Positions 33,344 to 42,979 of a stretch of DNA of 64,000 nt are shown here, piece by piece (position 1 is the first letter of the stretch; every line of letters begins with the position of its first letter). A program made the translations under genes and the position numbers. Origin of the DNA: Mediterranea sp. An20 (GTDB lineage: Bacteria; Bacteroidota; Bacteroidia; Bacteroidales; Bacteroidaceae); contig NZ_NFJV01000001.1 in assembly GCF_002160055.1 (NCBI RefSeq), forward strand, positions 275,548 through 339,547. Direction: 5' to 3'. A model generated the notes under the pieces. The model searched no databases. It saw only the letters and a list, made by a program, of their open reading frames with translations, and was not told the DNA's origin.

Positions 33344-35110
33344 CTATAGCATGGCTATGATTTTGTCCCATTCGTGAGGTTCGCCCTTAACGCCATAAAC
33401 TTTCTGATACATCCGCCGTCGTGCAGCCGTGATGCTTTCTTTGCCGTGTGCCGTCAGCGTACCGATGTCTGTGGGCCGGATGCCCAGTCTGATCAGCAGA
33501 CAGATGTGATACTCATGCTCGCTGAAACGGGGATAAAGCCCATACAATTTTGACTTGAAACCGGGAACAACACGCAACACTTCCTGCTCTATCCGTTCCC
33601 AATCTTCTGCCTTCAACTGTTTTTCACTGCCGTTGACAGCCGACAGACGAAGTTCCAGGTCTTTGCGCACATCCGACCCTTCCAACGCCGATGCCGTCTG
33701 CCGCCGCCATTCCAACGCCAGCTTCAACTGCTCATTGTCATGGAGCAACTGCCGTCTCTGCCATTCCAACTGCCTGCTGCCTGCTTCTTCCGCTTCCTGC
33801 AGCCGCCTCTCCAATTCTGCCACTTTCTGTTCGTTCTCCCAGATATACCGGCTGCTCTGTTTTTCTAATTCATCCCTGACGCGCTCGGCTTTCTCCAAAC
33901 GTATGGTCAGTTGCAGATGTTTCCGGCGGACATACTGCACACGTGCCACTGCCCACGCCAGCAGCACGGCACACACACCCAAACCACCGTAAAACAGATA
34001 CCGGTGCCGTCGCTGCTCTGCCTTCAGGCTCCGGTTCTCTTCCTCGCGCAGATTATAATTGTAGAGCGCGTGCATTTGCCGGAGCGTTTCCCGGTCTTCC
34101 AACCGGTGTATGGAATCGTCATAAGCCTGGTATTGCACGAACCGGGTCCGGGCACAATCCGCATCCTGCCGCTGCAGGGCCACCTGTGCCAAGGCAAAGC
34201 AGGCCGTCCTTTTGGCATATACCGTGCCGCTGTCGGCCAGCAGGGTCCAGTAATAGACTGCAGAATCCGTTTTACCCGTACGGTAGCACCACTCCGCCGC
34301 CATCGTGTACAGCCCGCTCCGGCTTGCCCGGTGCGGACGCCGGAAAGCCCTCTGCAGGCAGGCTCCTGCCGAATCATACTGTTGGGTTTGCAGATACAGC
34401 CCCGCCAGTTGCCCTTCCGCCATGTCGGCCAGACCGGTCTGCCGGCTTGTCCGGGCCATCTCCACTGCCTGCCGCAGATGGTACAGGGCGCTGTCCGGAC
34501 GACCCAGGCCCTGGTAGGATTTCCCGATGTCCCGCCACGCAAATATCAGCCCGACGGTATCCTTCAGCGCCTTATCGCATTCATACGCTTTCCGGTACAT
34601 CTCCAGCGCTTCCCGATACATTTTCTGGTAAGAGAACAGCGTCCCCATCTGGCTGTAGATTCTCTCAGCCAGCCTCTCCCCTCCCTGCGGGGGCAGGGCA
34701 CGGGCCGCCTTCCCGAAATAGTCCAAAGCCTGCGGTGCATTCCCCAAGTCGCTGTACACCCGTCCGGCGTAATAATAAGCTTCGGGCAACAGAGCCTCGT
34801 CGCGGTGGTTTTCAAAATAGTCCACTACCATCCGGATTACGCTGTCCGACGTATGCCTCACATACGCCTTGTCGGCAGCCTTCACCGCCAGCAGCCGGTA
34901 GCGCATCTGCACACGCTCAGGCATCAGCCGCACGCTGTCCGCCCATCCTGCCAGCCAGGCACAGGCACTGTCCGGACACGTTTCTGCCAGCGAATCTGCC
35001 TGCTGCAGCACACGCGGATAAGGCAGATGTCCGCAGGCACACAGACAACAGCAGAGAAAGGCGCTCAGGCATAAATAAGAGAATGTCTTCATAAACAACT
35101 TGTTTTTCAT
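33344..35110 (-). CDS. TPR / transmembrane / HTH regulator (module 1)
   Basis: A 588-residue single-chain sensor-regulator. The N-terminus is lipoprotein-like (LCAC, Cys26). TPR repeats follow over about 60-350 (EALLPEAYYYAGRVYSDLGN, EALEMYRKAYECDKALKD, PDSALYHLRQAVEMART), then a transmembrane segment (about 378-400), a coiled coil (about 405-490) and a C-terminal LuxR-like helix-turn-helix (YHICLLIRLGIRPTDIGTL, then ITAARRRMYQKVYG). Periplasmic TPRs with a cytoplasmic HTH fit a one-component membrane regulator. The start is uncertain: 35110 and 35092 both give a lipobox; the longest frame begins at 35224. It precedes its likely target, the propeller gene. Confidence 0.78.
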   Translation of the reverse strand: MKNKLFMKTFSYLCLSAFLCCCLCACGHLPYPRVLQQADSLAETCPDSACAWLAGWADSVRLMPERVQMRYRLLAVKAADKAYVRHTSDSVIRMVVDYFENHRDEALLPEAYYYAGRVYSDLGNAPQALDYFGKAARALPPQGGERLAERIYSQMGTLFSYQKMYREALEMYRKAYECDKALKDTVGLIFAWRDIGKSYQGLGRPDSALYHLRQAVEMARTSRQTGLADMAEGQLAGLYLQTQQYDSAGACLQRAFRRPHRASRSGLYTMAAEWCYRTGKTDSAVYYWTLLADSGTVYAKRTACFALAQVALQRQDADCARTRFVQYQAYDDSIHRLEDRETLRQMHALYNYNLREEENRSLKAEQRRHRYLFYGGLGVCAVLLAWAVARVQYVRRKHLQLTIRLEKAERVRDELEKQSSRYIWENEQKVAELERRLQEAEEAGSRQLEWQRRQLLHDNEQLKLALEWRRQTASALEGSDVRKDLELRLSAVNGSEKQLKAEDWERIEQEVLRVVPGFKSKLYGLYPRFSEHEYHICLLIRLGIRPTDIGTLTAHGKESITAARRRMYQKVYGVKGEPHEWDKIIAML

Positions 35111-35368
35111 TGAAGTGAGCAACCAGGTTAACGCTTTCCGGCGGTCTCCCCACAGGCTGCACGAGACCAGGCCTGTGCAGAAGAGCATAACGGTTATGAC
35201 AGTGAGTTTCATCCGGTAGTCCATCGCATTTTATGGTTACAGAGGTTTCCTATTTGCATTGCAGACCTGCAAATTTACAAAAAAGAAGCGGAATCACAAG
35301 AACTTTCTCAACAATCTGCATTTTCCCGGCACGGCGACTTGCTTCCCTTTCCTTCACAGTTCCGCGAG

Positions 35369-36055
35369 AGCCTGCTTACAATTTATAACCCGCTCCGGCC
35401 GTTCCCTGTGAAATGAAGTGTTTTTATAAATGATTTCAGCCTATGTTTCACAGCATCCACTTGACATACAAAAGATTGATAATTTTCAAAAACCGATTTT
35501 TTATAAATGGAAAATGAGGTGCATTTCCGGTGCATTCCGCAGGAAAGAGATCTTACCGTCAAAGTAAGATCGACTGCTTTCACACCTTCACCGCCCCGCA
35601 AACCCCTACTGTACAAAGAATTGCTGTGAAAGATACATCCTTCACCCTGCTTTCACACATCCGGCGTGAAACATCGGCGAAACCGGTTGGACAGATGCTT
35701 AGCGGTTTTCTCCTTATACTTTGAAAGCAGATTGCCGGGGGCTTGCAAGCAGGTTTCTTAGCAGGTGCCACGCCTCTACCGGCGTGAACGAAGGTGTGAA
35801 AGATGCGTGAAGGCTCTATCTTTCACAGCAATCTACTGGGCAACAGCGGTGTATGACGCCGTGAAGGCGTGAAGGCAGCTTGGGGCATTCCTTGTTGTGT
35901 GGTGAAGGAAAGGGGGGAGCATGGTATCACCCAACCTGCATTTGAGGAAGCTAAACCTACATTTGAGAAGGTTAAACCTGCATTTGAGAAGGCTAAACCT
36001 GCATTTGAGAAGGCTAAACCTGCATTTGAGAAGGCTAAACCTGCATTTGAGCGAA
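35369..36055 (-). repeat. Composite intergenic element, copy 3 (inverted)
   Basis: Reading on the reverse strand, the parts come in the same order as in copy 1. (1) A 21-base array of five full units plus a partial one (35935-36055; unit CCTGCATTTGAGAAGGCTAA+A, the best-conserved array). (2) A palindrome block with GTGAAAGATGCGTGAAGG (about 35780-35885). (3) A short 22-base array ending in TTTCAAAGTATAAGGAG (about 35698-35765). (4) A second block with GTGAAGGATGTATCTTTCAC (about 35575-35670). (5) The core with TGCACCGGAAATGCACC and TTTATAAAAAATCGG (35369-35560). A forward frame through the 21-base array gives PAFEKAK heptads, but it is probably not a gene. Confidence 0.8.
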
Positions 36056-36153
36056 GGAACTTTGTGGCGCTGCGGCTCAGTGTTTAATATAAATTAAATC
36101 AGATTGATTATTTAATTATCAGGCAAGTTTCCTCTCCTTTCGGCTGAAATCAC

Positions 36154-36161
36154 TATCTTTG
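36154..36161 (+). promoter_or_regulatory. -7 box upstream of the DUF2723 gene
   Basis: TATCTTTG matches TAnnTTTG, 71 bases before the ATG at 36233. It lies just outside the composite element, so the element ends upstream of the promoter. Confidence 0.6.
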
Positions 36162-36232
36162 CGGCCGTATATGCCTGCGGCGCATGTCCGGAGACGAAAA
36201 AACGAAGAAAAAACAACAACCGATAAGACTGA

Positions 36233-39200
36233 ATGAAACAGTACAGAACCGTAAACAACCTGATGGGTTGGATTACCTTCCTCATCGCGGCAACGGTCTA
36301 TTGCCTGACCATAGAACCGACTGCCAGCTTCTGGGATTGTCCCGAGTTCATCACCACCGGCTACAAGCTGGAAGTGGGACACCCGCCCGGCGCACCCTTT
36401 TTCATGTTAGTGGCCAACCTGTTCTCGCAGTTTGCCTCCGACGCTTCCGAGGTGGCCAAGATGGTGAACTACATGAGCGCGCTGATGAGCGGCGCCTGCA
36501 TCCTGTTCCTCTTCTGGACCATCACACACCTGGTGCGCAAATTGGTGGTGTCAGACGAAAACAATATCTCCAACGGACAGATGGCTGTCATCATGGGCAG
36601 CGGACTGGTAGGCGCACTGGCCTACACGTTCAGCGACACGTTCTGGTTCTCTGCCGTCGAAGGTGAGGTATATGCTTTCTCGTCGCTGTTCACCGCCGTG
36701 GTATTCTGGCTCATCCTGAAGTGGGAAGACGTGGCCGACCAGCCGCACAGCGACCGCTGGCTGGTGCTCATCGCCTATCTGACAGGCCTCAGCATCGGCG
36801 TACACCTGCTCAACCTGTTGTGTCTGCCCGCCATCGTGCTGATTTATTATTATAAGAAAGTGCCGGGAGCCAATGCCAAAGGCTCGCTGCTTGCCCTGCT
36901 GGGCTCGATGGTGCTGGTGGCAGTGGTGCTCTATGGCATCGTGCCGGGCATCGTGAAGGTGGGCGGATGGTTCGAACTGCTGTTTGTCAACACCCTCGGC
37001 ATGTCGTTCAACACGGGTGTACTGGTCTATATCATCCTGCTGGCAGCCACGCTCATCTGGAGCGTCTACGAGACCTACATGCAGCAAAGCCGCCTGCGCA
37101 TGGCGCTGTCGTTCATCCTGACCATTGCCATGCTGGGCATCCCGTTCTACGGACATGGAGCCGGCTCGGTGGTCATCGGGCTGATTGTCATCGCCCTGCT
37201 GTGGTTCTACCTCAACCCCAAGACGCAGGACAAAATCAAAGAAAAATACCGCGTCAGTGCCCGCGCCCTCAACACGGCCTTGCTCTGCACGCTGCTCATC
37301 GTGGTGGGCTATTCGTCGTATGCGCTGATTGTCATCCGCTCCACAGCCAACACGCCGATGGACCAGAACTCGCCGGAAGACATCTTCACCCTGGGCGAAT
37401 ACTTAGGGCGTGAACAGTATGGCACCCGACCGCTGTTCTACGGCCAGGCCTTCTCTTCACAGGTGGCCCTCGACGTGAAAGACGGCTACTGCGAACCGCG
37501 CGTCAAGAGCGAAACCACCAAGTTCATCCGCAAGGAAAAAACATCGCCCGACGAAAAGGACAGCTACATCGAGATTCCCGGCCGCATCGAATATGAATAT
37601 GCCCAGAACATGCTGTTCCCCCGCATGTACAGCAGCCAGCCGGAACATGTCCAGGCCTACAAGAGCTGGATGGACATCAAGGGACACGACGTGCCCTTCG
37701 ACCGCTGCGGCGAGATGATTATGGTGAACATCCCCACACAGTGGGAAAACATCAAATTCTTCTTCTCCTACCAGCTCAACTGGATGTACTGGCGCTATTT
37801 CCTGTGGAACTTCGTAGGTCGCCAGAACGACATACAGGGCCACGGCGAGATTGAGCACGGCAACTGGATAACGGGCATCTCGTTCATCGACAACTGGCTG
37901 ATCGGCAACCAGGAATACCTGCCCACGGAACTGAAAGAGAACAAGGGACGCAACGTGTTCTACGGCCTGCCACTGCTGCTGGGCATCATCGGCCTGCTCT
38001 GGCAAGCCTACCGCGGACGCCGAGGCATCCAGCAGTTCTGGGTGGTGTTCTTCCTGTTCTTCATGACGGGCATCGCCATCGTGCTCTACCTCAACCAGAC
38101 TCCCCTGCAGCCGCGTGAACGCGACTATGCTTACGCCGGCTCGTTCTACGCCTTCGCCATCTGGATTGGCATGGGTGTGGCAGGACTGACGCAACTCATC
38201 AACCACCTGACGCGGAAACAGACACGCAAGGACTGGACACCCGAACAATTGGATGCCTGGAACAAAGGCTTGTGGATGCCCGAAATCAAACCCGGCCTCG
38301 CCACGGCTCTTGTGGTCAGCATCGTCTGCCTGCTGGTGCCCATACAGATGGCCAGCCAGACGTGGGACGACCACGACCGCAGCGACCGCTACATGGCACG
38401 CGACTTCGGCGAAAACTACCTGATGTCTCTCCAGGAAAGCGGCAACCCCATCATCTATACCAACGGCGACAACGACACCTTCCCCCTGTGGTATGCGCAG
38501 GAAACCGAAGGCTGCCGCACCGACGCCCGCACGTGCAACCTATCGTACCTGCAGACCGACTGGTATATCGACCAGATGAAACGCCCTGCCTACGACAGCC
38601 CCTCGCTGCCCATCACCTGGGACCGCAAGGATTATGTGGAAGGCACCAACGACTATATCGCCATCCATCCCGAAGTGGCCAAGAGCATCGACCAGCTTTA
38701 TGCACAGGCCGAAAAGGAGGCTCTGGCAGGCAACCCTGAAGCACTGGTGAATGTCAAGAAGGAATTTGGAGACAACCCCTACGAGCTGAAGAACATCCTG
38801 GAGCATTGGGTACGCAACCCCAGCAACAAGGAACTGAACATCATCCCCACGGACAGCGTGGTCATCAAGGTGGACAAGGAGGCCGTGCGGCGCAGCGGCA
38901 TGTACATCCCCGGCGACAGCATACCGGACTACATGAGCATCAAGCTGCGCACCAAAGACTACAGCGGCAATTACCACCCCAAACGCGCCCTCTACAAGAG
39001 CGAACTGATGATGCTCGAAATGCTGGCAGAAGCCAACTGGGAACGGCCCATCTACATAGCTGTCAGCGTAGGACAGGACAACCAGTTGGGCATGGACAAC
39101 TACTTCGTACAGGAAGGACTGGCTTACCGCTTCACGCCGTTTGACAACAGGAAGACGGGTGTCACCATCGACTCGGAAAAGATGTACGACAACCTGATGC

Positions 39201-39691
39201 ATAAGTTCAAGTTCGGCGGCATCGACAAGCCGGGTATCTACATCGACGAGAATGCCCTGCGCATGTGCTACTCGCACCGACGCATCTTTGCCCAATTGGT
39301 GCAGCAACTCATCAAGGAAGGCAAGAACGACCGGGCAAAAGCAGCCTTGGACTATGCCGAGAAGATGATTCCTGCCTGCAACGTGCCCTACGACTTCCAG
39401 AACGGCGCTCTGCAAATGGCAGAAGCTTACTACCAGCTTGGCGAAAAGGAGAAGGGCGACCGGATTATGCAAGCCCTGGCAGACAAATCGCTGGAATACA
39501 TGACCTGGTATATGAGCATGGACGACAACCGTTTCCTACTTTCTGCCTCGGAATATGAGTACCACCTGCGGCTGCTCAATGCCGAAACAGACATACTGAA
39601 GAAGTATGATTCGGACCTGGCGGAAACCTACGAGGAAAAGTTAGGCGAGAATTACCACCAGTATATACAAAGAATGGGATACCAGGAATAA
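36233..39691 (+). CDS. DUF2723 (TMEM260-like) large membrane protein
   Basis: A 1152-residue membrane protein. The N-terminal DUF2723 domain reads FLIAATVYCLTIEPTASFWD, then CPEFITTGYKLEVGHPPGAP, with the Asp/Glu pair expected of the catalytic loop in GT-C glycosyltransferases. About 12 membrane segments follow up to residue 730 (interrupted by a soluble stretch at about 385-510). The C-terminal 400 residues are soluble and probably periplasmic, ending in helical repeats. The eukaryotic relative TMEM260 is a protein O-mannosyltransferase, so a role in glycosylating exported proteins is plausible. It is transcribed alone; a MITE-like repeat begins six bases after its stop. Confidence 0.85.
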   Translation: MKQYRTVNNLMGWITFLIAATVYCLTIEPTASFWDCPEFITTGYKLEVGHPPGAPFFMLVANLFSQFASDASEVAKMVNYMSALMSGACILFLFWTITHLVRKLVVSDENNISNGQMAVIMGSGLVGALAYTFSDTFWFSAVEGEVYAFSSLFTAVVFWLILKWEDVADQPHSDRWLVLIAYLTGLSIGVHLLNLLCLPAIVLIYYYKKVPGANAKGSLLALLGSMVLVAVVLYGIVPGIVKVGGWFELLFVNTLGMSFNTGVLVYIILLAATLIWSVYETYMQQSRLRMALSFILTIAMLGIPFYGHGAGSVVIGLIVIALLWFYLNPKTQDKIKEKYRVSARALNTALLCTLLIVVGYSSYALIVIRSTANTPMDQNSPEDIFTLGEYLGREQYGTRPLFYGQAFSSQVALDVKDGYCEPRVKSETTKFIRKEKTSPDEKDSYIEIPGRIEYEYAQNMLFPRMYSSQPEHVQAYKSWMDIKGHDVPFDRCGEMIMVNIPTQWENIKFFFSYQLNWMYWRYFLWNFVGRQNDIQGHGEIEHGNWITGISFIDNWLIGNQEYLPTELKENKGRNVFYGLPLLLGIIGLLWQAYRGRRGIQQFWVVFFLFFMTGIAIVLYLNQTPLQPRERDYAYAGSFYAFAIWIGMGVAGLTQLINHLTRKQTRKDWTPEQLDAWNKGLWMPEIKPGLATALVVSIVCLLVPIQMASQTWDDHDRSDRYMARDFGENYLMSLQESGNPIIYTNGDNDTFPLWYAQETEGCRTDARTCNLSYLQTDWYIDQMKRPAYDSPSLPITWDRKDYVEGTNDYIAIHPEVAKSIDQLYAQAEKEALAGNPEALVNVKKEFGDNPYELKNILEHWVRNPSNKELNIIPTDSVVIKVDKEAVRRSGMYIPGDSIPDYMSIKLRTKDYSGNYHPKRALYKSELMMLEMLAEANWERPIYIAVSVGQDNQLGMDNYFVQEGLAYRFTPFDNRKTGVTIDSEKMYDNLMHKFKFGGIDKPGIYIDENALRMCYSHRRIFAQLVQQLIKEGKNDRAKAALDYAEKMIPACNVPYDFQNGALQMAEAYYQLGEKEKGDRIMQALADKSLEYMTWYMSMDDNRFLLSASEYEYHLRLLNAETDILKKYDSDLAETYEEKLGENYHQYIQRMGYQE

Positions 39692-39696
39692 GGAAT

Positions 39697-39907
39697 AACA
39701 GTCAGCGGAAAGAGGGTGTATCAAAATAGAGATTACCTATCATTTTGTCATCCCGAGCGTAGCCGAGGGATCTCAAGATTGGTTAAGTGAGATGTTTCGA
39801 CTTCGCTCCGCTCCGCTCAACATGACAGACTATAGTCAAAAGAGGTCTTGAGCGAAGCTAATAATGGTTGTTTGTCATTTTGATACACTCTCTTTTCGCT
39901 GACTGTT
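39697..39907. mobile_element. MITE-like element with 31-bp terminal inverted repeats
   Basis: About 211 bp flanked by long inverted repeats. The left arm 39697-39727 contains GTCAGCGGAAAGAGGGTGTA and the right arm 39877-39907 its complement, with about two mismatches. The inside holds TCATCCCGAGCGTAGCCGAG plus GGATCTCAAGA, a word also found near 55.7 kb. No ORF. It fills the gap between the DUF2723 gene and the deacetylase gene. Confidence 0.65.
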
Positions 39908-39964
39908 TCCCCTTTCCGTTGTTATCCGGTCTTTTACTAACCACATCAAACCAGCAGCAGTACC

Positions 39965-40630
39965 GTGTTTATTGAACAGCCCCCTGAATTTGTCCGCAAG
40001 CTCTATCCGCGCGCCTTGTGGCGGATGACACCTGCGGAAAAGAAAGTCTACCTGACCTTCGATGACGGTCCCATCCCCGAAGTGACCCCCTGGGTGCTCC
40101 AGCAACTGGACCATTACGGCGTGAAAGCCACCTTCTTCATGGTGGGCGACAACATCCGCAAATATCCCGACGTGTTCCGCCAGGTGCTGGAAAGCGGACA
40201 TCGCATCGGCAACCATACCTTCCACCACCTGAGGGGGTTTGAACATGCCTCCAACCGCTACTTGGACGATGTAAGCAAGGCGCAGGACTTCATCATGGAA
40301 GCCTGCTCCGATGTGGCCAACGACCTGCTGATAGACCAGGCTCTCTACCCCATCCTTTTCCGCCCGCCGCACGGGCACATGACCTGGGGGCAGTATATGG
40401 TGCTGCGCAAGAAGTGCCAGATTGTGATGTGGGACCTTGTCACACGCGACTACTCCAAAAAGATGCGCCCCCCGCAGGTGCTGGCCAACGTGATGCGCTA
40501 TGCCCGCAACGGCTCCATCATCACCTTCCACGACTCGCTGAAATCGTGGAACAACGGCAACTTGCAGTATGCTTTGCCGCGCGGCATCGAATTCCTGCTG
40601 GAAGAAGGGTATGGCTTCGGGTTGCTGTGA
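39965..40630 (+). CDS. Polysaccharide deacetylase (NodB homology domain)
   Basis: A 221-residue carbohydrate esterase of family CE4, a metal-dependent de-N-acetylase. Motif 1 is LTFDDGPIPE (catalytic Asp and metal Asp), motif 2 GNHTFHH (metal His pair) and motif 3 FRPPHGHMTW. Motif 4 is MWDLVTRDYS and motif 5 has SIITFHDSLK. The start is a GTG at 39965, giving MFIEQPPEFVRKLYPRALWR, a head typical of the Bacteroidetes form; the next ATG would remove it. There is no signal peptide, so it may act in the cytoplasm or be anchored otherwise. Substrate unknown. Confidence 0.87.
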   Translation: MFIEQPPEFVRKLYPRALWRMTPAEKKVYLTFDDGPIPEVTPWVLQQLDHYGVKATFFMVGDNIRKYPDVFRQVLESGHRIGNHTFHHLRGFEHASNRYLDDVSKAQDFIMEACSDVANDLLIDQALYPILFRPPHGHMTWGQYMVLRKKCQIVMWDLVTRDYSKKMRPPQVLANVMRYARNGSIITFHDSLKSWNNGNLQYALPRGIEFLLEEGYGFGLL

Positions 40631-40670
40631 CGGAGAAGGCAGAAGTAAATGTGCAAAATGAGATGATACC

Positions 40671-40810
40671 CCAAACACAGAGGCACGGAGACACAAAGTT
40701 CCGTAACTTTCTGTCGGAAAATGATGAGAGGAGGACACGGAGTCCGCGGCTTCGCCGCACACGAAAGAGGGGAAATACTCTGCGACTCCGTGCCTCTGTG
40801 CTTAGTCTCA
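40671..40810. repeat. Small inverted-repeat element, E family, copy 1
   Basis: Ends ACACAGAGGCACGGAGACAC (left) and CTCCGTGCCTCTGTGCTTAG (right) are inverted repeats. The inside holds AACTTTCTGTCGGAAAA and the hairpin GTCCGCGGCTTCGCCGC. It is one of about eight related copies, all between genes from 40.6 to 61.8 kb. Confidence 0.7.
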
Positions 40811-40836
40811 CTTGACTTGGCACATAGGAACTTACC

Positions 40837-41592
40837 TTACAAGTCAATCACCACCTCCACCGGGCAATGGTCCGACCCGTATATCTCCGTATGGATGCCC
40901 GCGCTGACCAGCTTTTCGTCCAAGCGTTTGGAGGTGAGGAAATAGTCAATGCGCCAGCCGGCGTTCTTCTCGCGTGCCCGGAAACGATAAGACCACCATG
41001 AATAGATGTCCGTACGGTCGGGATAGAAATAGCGGAAGGTGTCCGTGAAGCCAGAAGCCAGCAGTTCCGTAAACTTGGCGCGCTCCTCATCGGTGAAACC
41101 TGCATTGCGGCGGTTGGTCTTGGGATTCTTCAAGTCGATTTCCTGATGCGCCACGTTGAGGTCGCCACACACGACAACCGGTTTCCTGGCATCCAGCGAA
41201 AGCAGGTAGCGGCGGAAATCGTCTTCCCACGTCATGCGGTAGTCTAAGCGGCGCAGTTCGTCCTGCGAGTTAGGCGTATAGACCGTCACTAAGAAGAAAT
41301 CGGGCATCTCCAGCGTAATGACGCGCCCTTCCTTGTCGTGATGTTCGATGTCGATGCCATACGTCACGTTCAGCGGATGGTGGCGCGTGTAGATGGCAGT
41401 GCCGGAATAGCCTTTCTTCTCGGCATAATTCCAATAAGACTCATAGCCTTCAAAAGACAAGTCCAGCTGTCCCGCCTGCATCTTGGTCTCTTGCAGGCAA
41501 AAGAAGTCGGCATCCAACTGTCCGAAGGCATCGGCAAAGCCCTTGTCCTTGCAGGCACGCAGGCCGTTTACATTCCAGGAAATAAATTTCAT
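40837..41592 (-). CDS. xth: Exodeoxyribonuclease III (AP endonuclease)
   Basis: A 251-residue Mg-dependent DNA repair nuclease that cuts at abasic sites and trims 3' ends. It starts [13 protein letters not shown]. The catalytic Glu is in FCLQETKMQ, followed by VTVYTPNSQ, then [10 protein letters not shown] (catalytic Asp/Asn). WRIDYFLTS and [10 protein letters not shown] give the final Asp-His pair. The ATG near 41592 is preferred over an upstream TTG two codons earlier. Repeats of the E family flank it on both sides; the repeat edge reaches close to its stop codon. Confidence 0.94.
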   Translation of the reverse strand: MKFISWNVNGLRACKDKGFADAFGQLDADFFCLQETKMQAGQLDLSFEGYESYWNYAEKKGYSGTAIYTRHHPLNVTYGIDIEHHDKEGRVITLEMPDFFLVTVYTPNSQDELRRLDYRMTWEDDFRRYLLSLDARKPVVVCGDLNVAHQEIDLKNPKTNRRNAGFTDEERAKFTELLASGFTDTFRYFYPDRTDIYSWWSYRFRAREKNAGWRIDYFLTSKRLDEKLVSAGIHTEIYGSDHCPVEVVIDL

Positions 41593-41640
41593 ACGCAATG
41601 TCGTTAAATGATTATAAGCAAAAGTGCAAAATTAAGTGAT

Positions 41641-41737
41641 ATGAAACACAGAGACACGGAGTCACGGAGTTTTATTTTTTCGAGGACAGAGTTCACGGAG
41701 GGAAGAGGTAGCTCTGTGTCTCTGTACCTCTGTGTTC
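41641..41737. repeat. E-family inverted-repeat element, copy 2
   Basis: AACACAGAGACACGGAGTCACGG at the left (shown here in two parts: AACACAGAGACACGG, then AGTCACGG) and CTGTGTCTCTGTACCTCTGT at the right are inverted. Length about 97 bp, without the GTCCGCGGC hairpin. Confidence 0.65.
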
Positions 41738-41746
41738 TACAGAAAC

Positions 41747-42883
41747 TCACCGGAACACCCGCCTGATGGTCTCCAAGTCCGTCCCGAAGACCTGCCGCAC
41801 CACGGGAGCCAGCATCTCATCGCTTCCTTGCAAGTGCACCACCGTCTGTGTATGCGTCAGGCTTTCGCCCGGTGCCAGTTCTGCTCCCGGCGAAGAAGTC
41901 TCTATCTCATAGAACGGCCCCATGATGGAACCATCTTCCAGCGGGCCGTCGTTGTAGGCATTGATGGCATCGCCGTCGAAGGGATTGTCCTGCGGGCCCC
42001 ACTGGCCGTTGACATACACGCACGGTGTTTGGGGACGGTTGCAGCAGAGGATGGTCAGCACCCCTTTCTCCGAATCATAACTGCCGCAGAGGTTCAGAGA
42101 GCGCCCGGCGGGCAAACCCAGTTTGGAACGGTAATTCCCGTCTATCCGGAAATAAATCAGCCCGTCTTCCACCACCAACCGGTCCGAAGGAATCTTACCG
42201 AAATACATATCGTTCACTATCGGCCCTTCTCCCTCCCGGTTGTAGGGGATAAAGACGGTAGTGGACGGCGTGGGATTGAAGCATCCTAACATCCAGACAG
42301 ATACCAGTCCCGTTTCGCGGGTCCATGCCTCTGTACCCAAGTTGGTAATGCGGTTGTCTGTCTGATACGCCACCGGTTTCACTCCTTCCGGCAGGGCAAC
42401 GCCCAGTTTCTTGCCGATGGCATCACGGTCCATCAACGCCACGGTACGCTCCATGCGGATGTCGAGAAGGGTGCCGGCGGCATTTTCCAGGCGTGCCCGT
42501 CTGGCCAGCCGGATAAGGGAAGCCGTCTGCTCTTCAACGTCAAAAGTATCCGTGTCCAGCACGGCGGGCACTGCCCAGTTGGCATATACCTGCTCTGCCT
42601 TTGGCTTGAAGTACAAGGAGAAAGGACCGCCTTCCGGTCCCAACCAAAAACGTTCTTCGCCGCCTACGGGCTGAATCTGCGGGCTGACCTTGCCTTCTTG
42701 TATGAAACGGTAATTTATCCAGCCATAGCTGTCGCCTTCGCTACCCGTGGCCGAGGAGGTCATCACCCGTCCCTGCCATGCCGGAACCACCATGACCACA
42801 GACTGCCCGTCGGCAGAGACCAATTCTTTATATTCGATGCCGTGCTCTTGCAGGAAAGCGGCATCTTTCGCATACGTTCCCAT
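41747..42883 (-). CDS. Conserved Bacteroidetes protein (DUF6786-like)
   Basis: A 378-residue protein without a signal peptide. It is beta-rich, with VVMVVPAWQGRVMTSSATG near residue 30, GWINYRF, and FWLGPEGGPFSLYFKP near 80. TGLVSVWMLGCFNPTPSTTV and VYVNGQWGPQDNPFDGDAIN follow later. The overall pattern recalls the galactose-mutarotase-like fold of carbohydrate-active proteins. I believe it is the family called DUF6786, but no function is known to me. It is a single gene between an E repeat and the EamA transporter gene. Confidence 0.65.
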   Translation of the reverse strand: MGTYAKDAAFLQEHGIEYKELVSADGQSVVMVVPAWQGRVMTSSATGSEGDSYGWINYRFIQEGKVSPQIQPVGGEERFWLGPEGGPFSLYFKPKAEQVYANWAVPAVLDTDTFDVEEQTASLIRLARRARLENAAGTLLDIRMERTVALMDRDAIGKKLGVALPEGVKPVAYQTDNRITNLGTEAWTRETGLVSVWMLGCFNPTPSTTVFIPYNREGEGPIVNDMYFGKIPSDRLVVEDGLIYFRIDGNYRSKLGLPAGRSLNLCGSYDSEKGVLTILCCNRPQTPCVYVNGQWGPQDNPFDGDAINAYNDGPLEDGSIMGPFYEIETSSPGAELAPGESLTHTQTVVHLQGSDEMLAPVVRQVFGTDLETIRRVFR

Positions 42884-42979
42884 TTCTTCTGATATGATAA
42901 ATTAGAGTATAAATTGCAATCGCGCGGTCAAAGGTACAGAGTTTTGCCGAATGATACATCTTTTTTTCAGCAGAATCTG

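Noticed and set aside
35869..36087. 72-codon frame with PAFEKAK heptads
   Set aside because: It is the translation of a 21-bp array, which is a multiple of three by nature. The matching arrays at 12.5 and 61.6 kb are not coding, and there is no promoter or signal for a gene.
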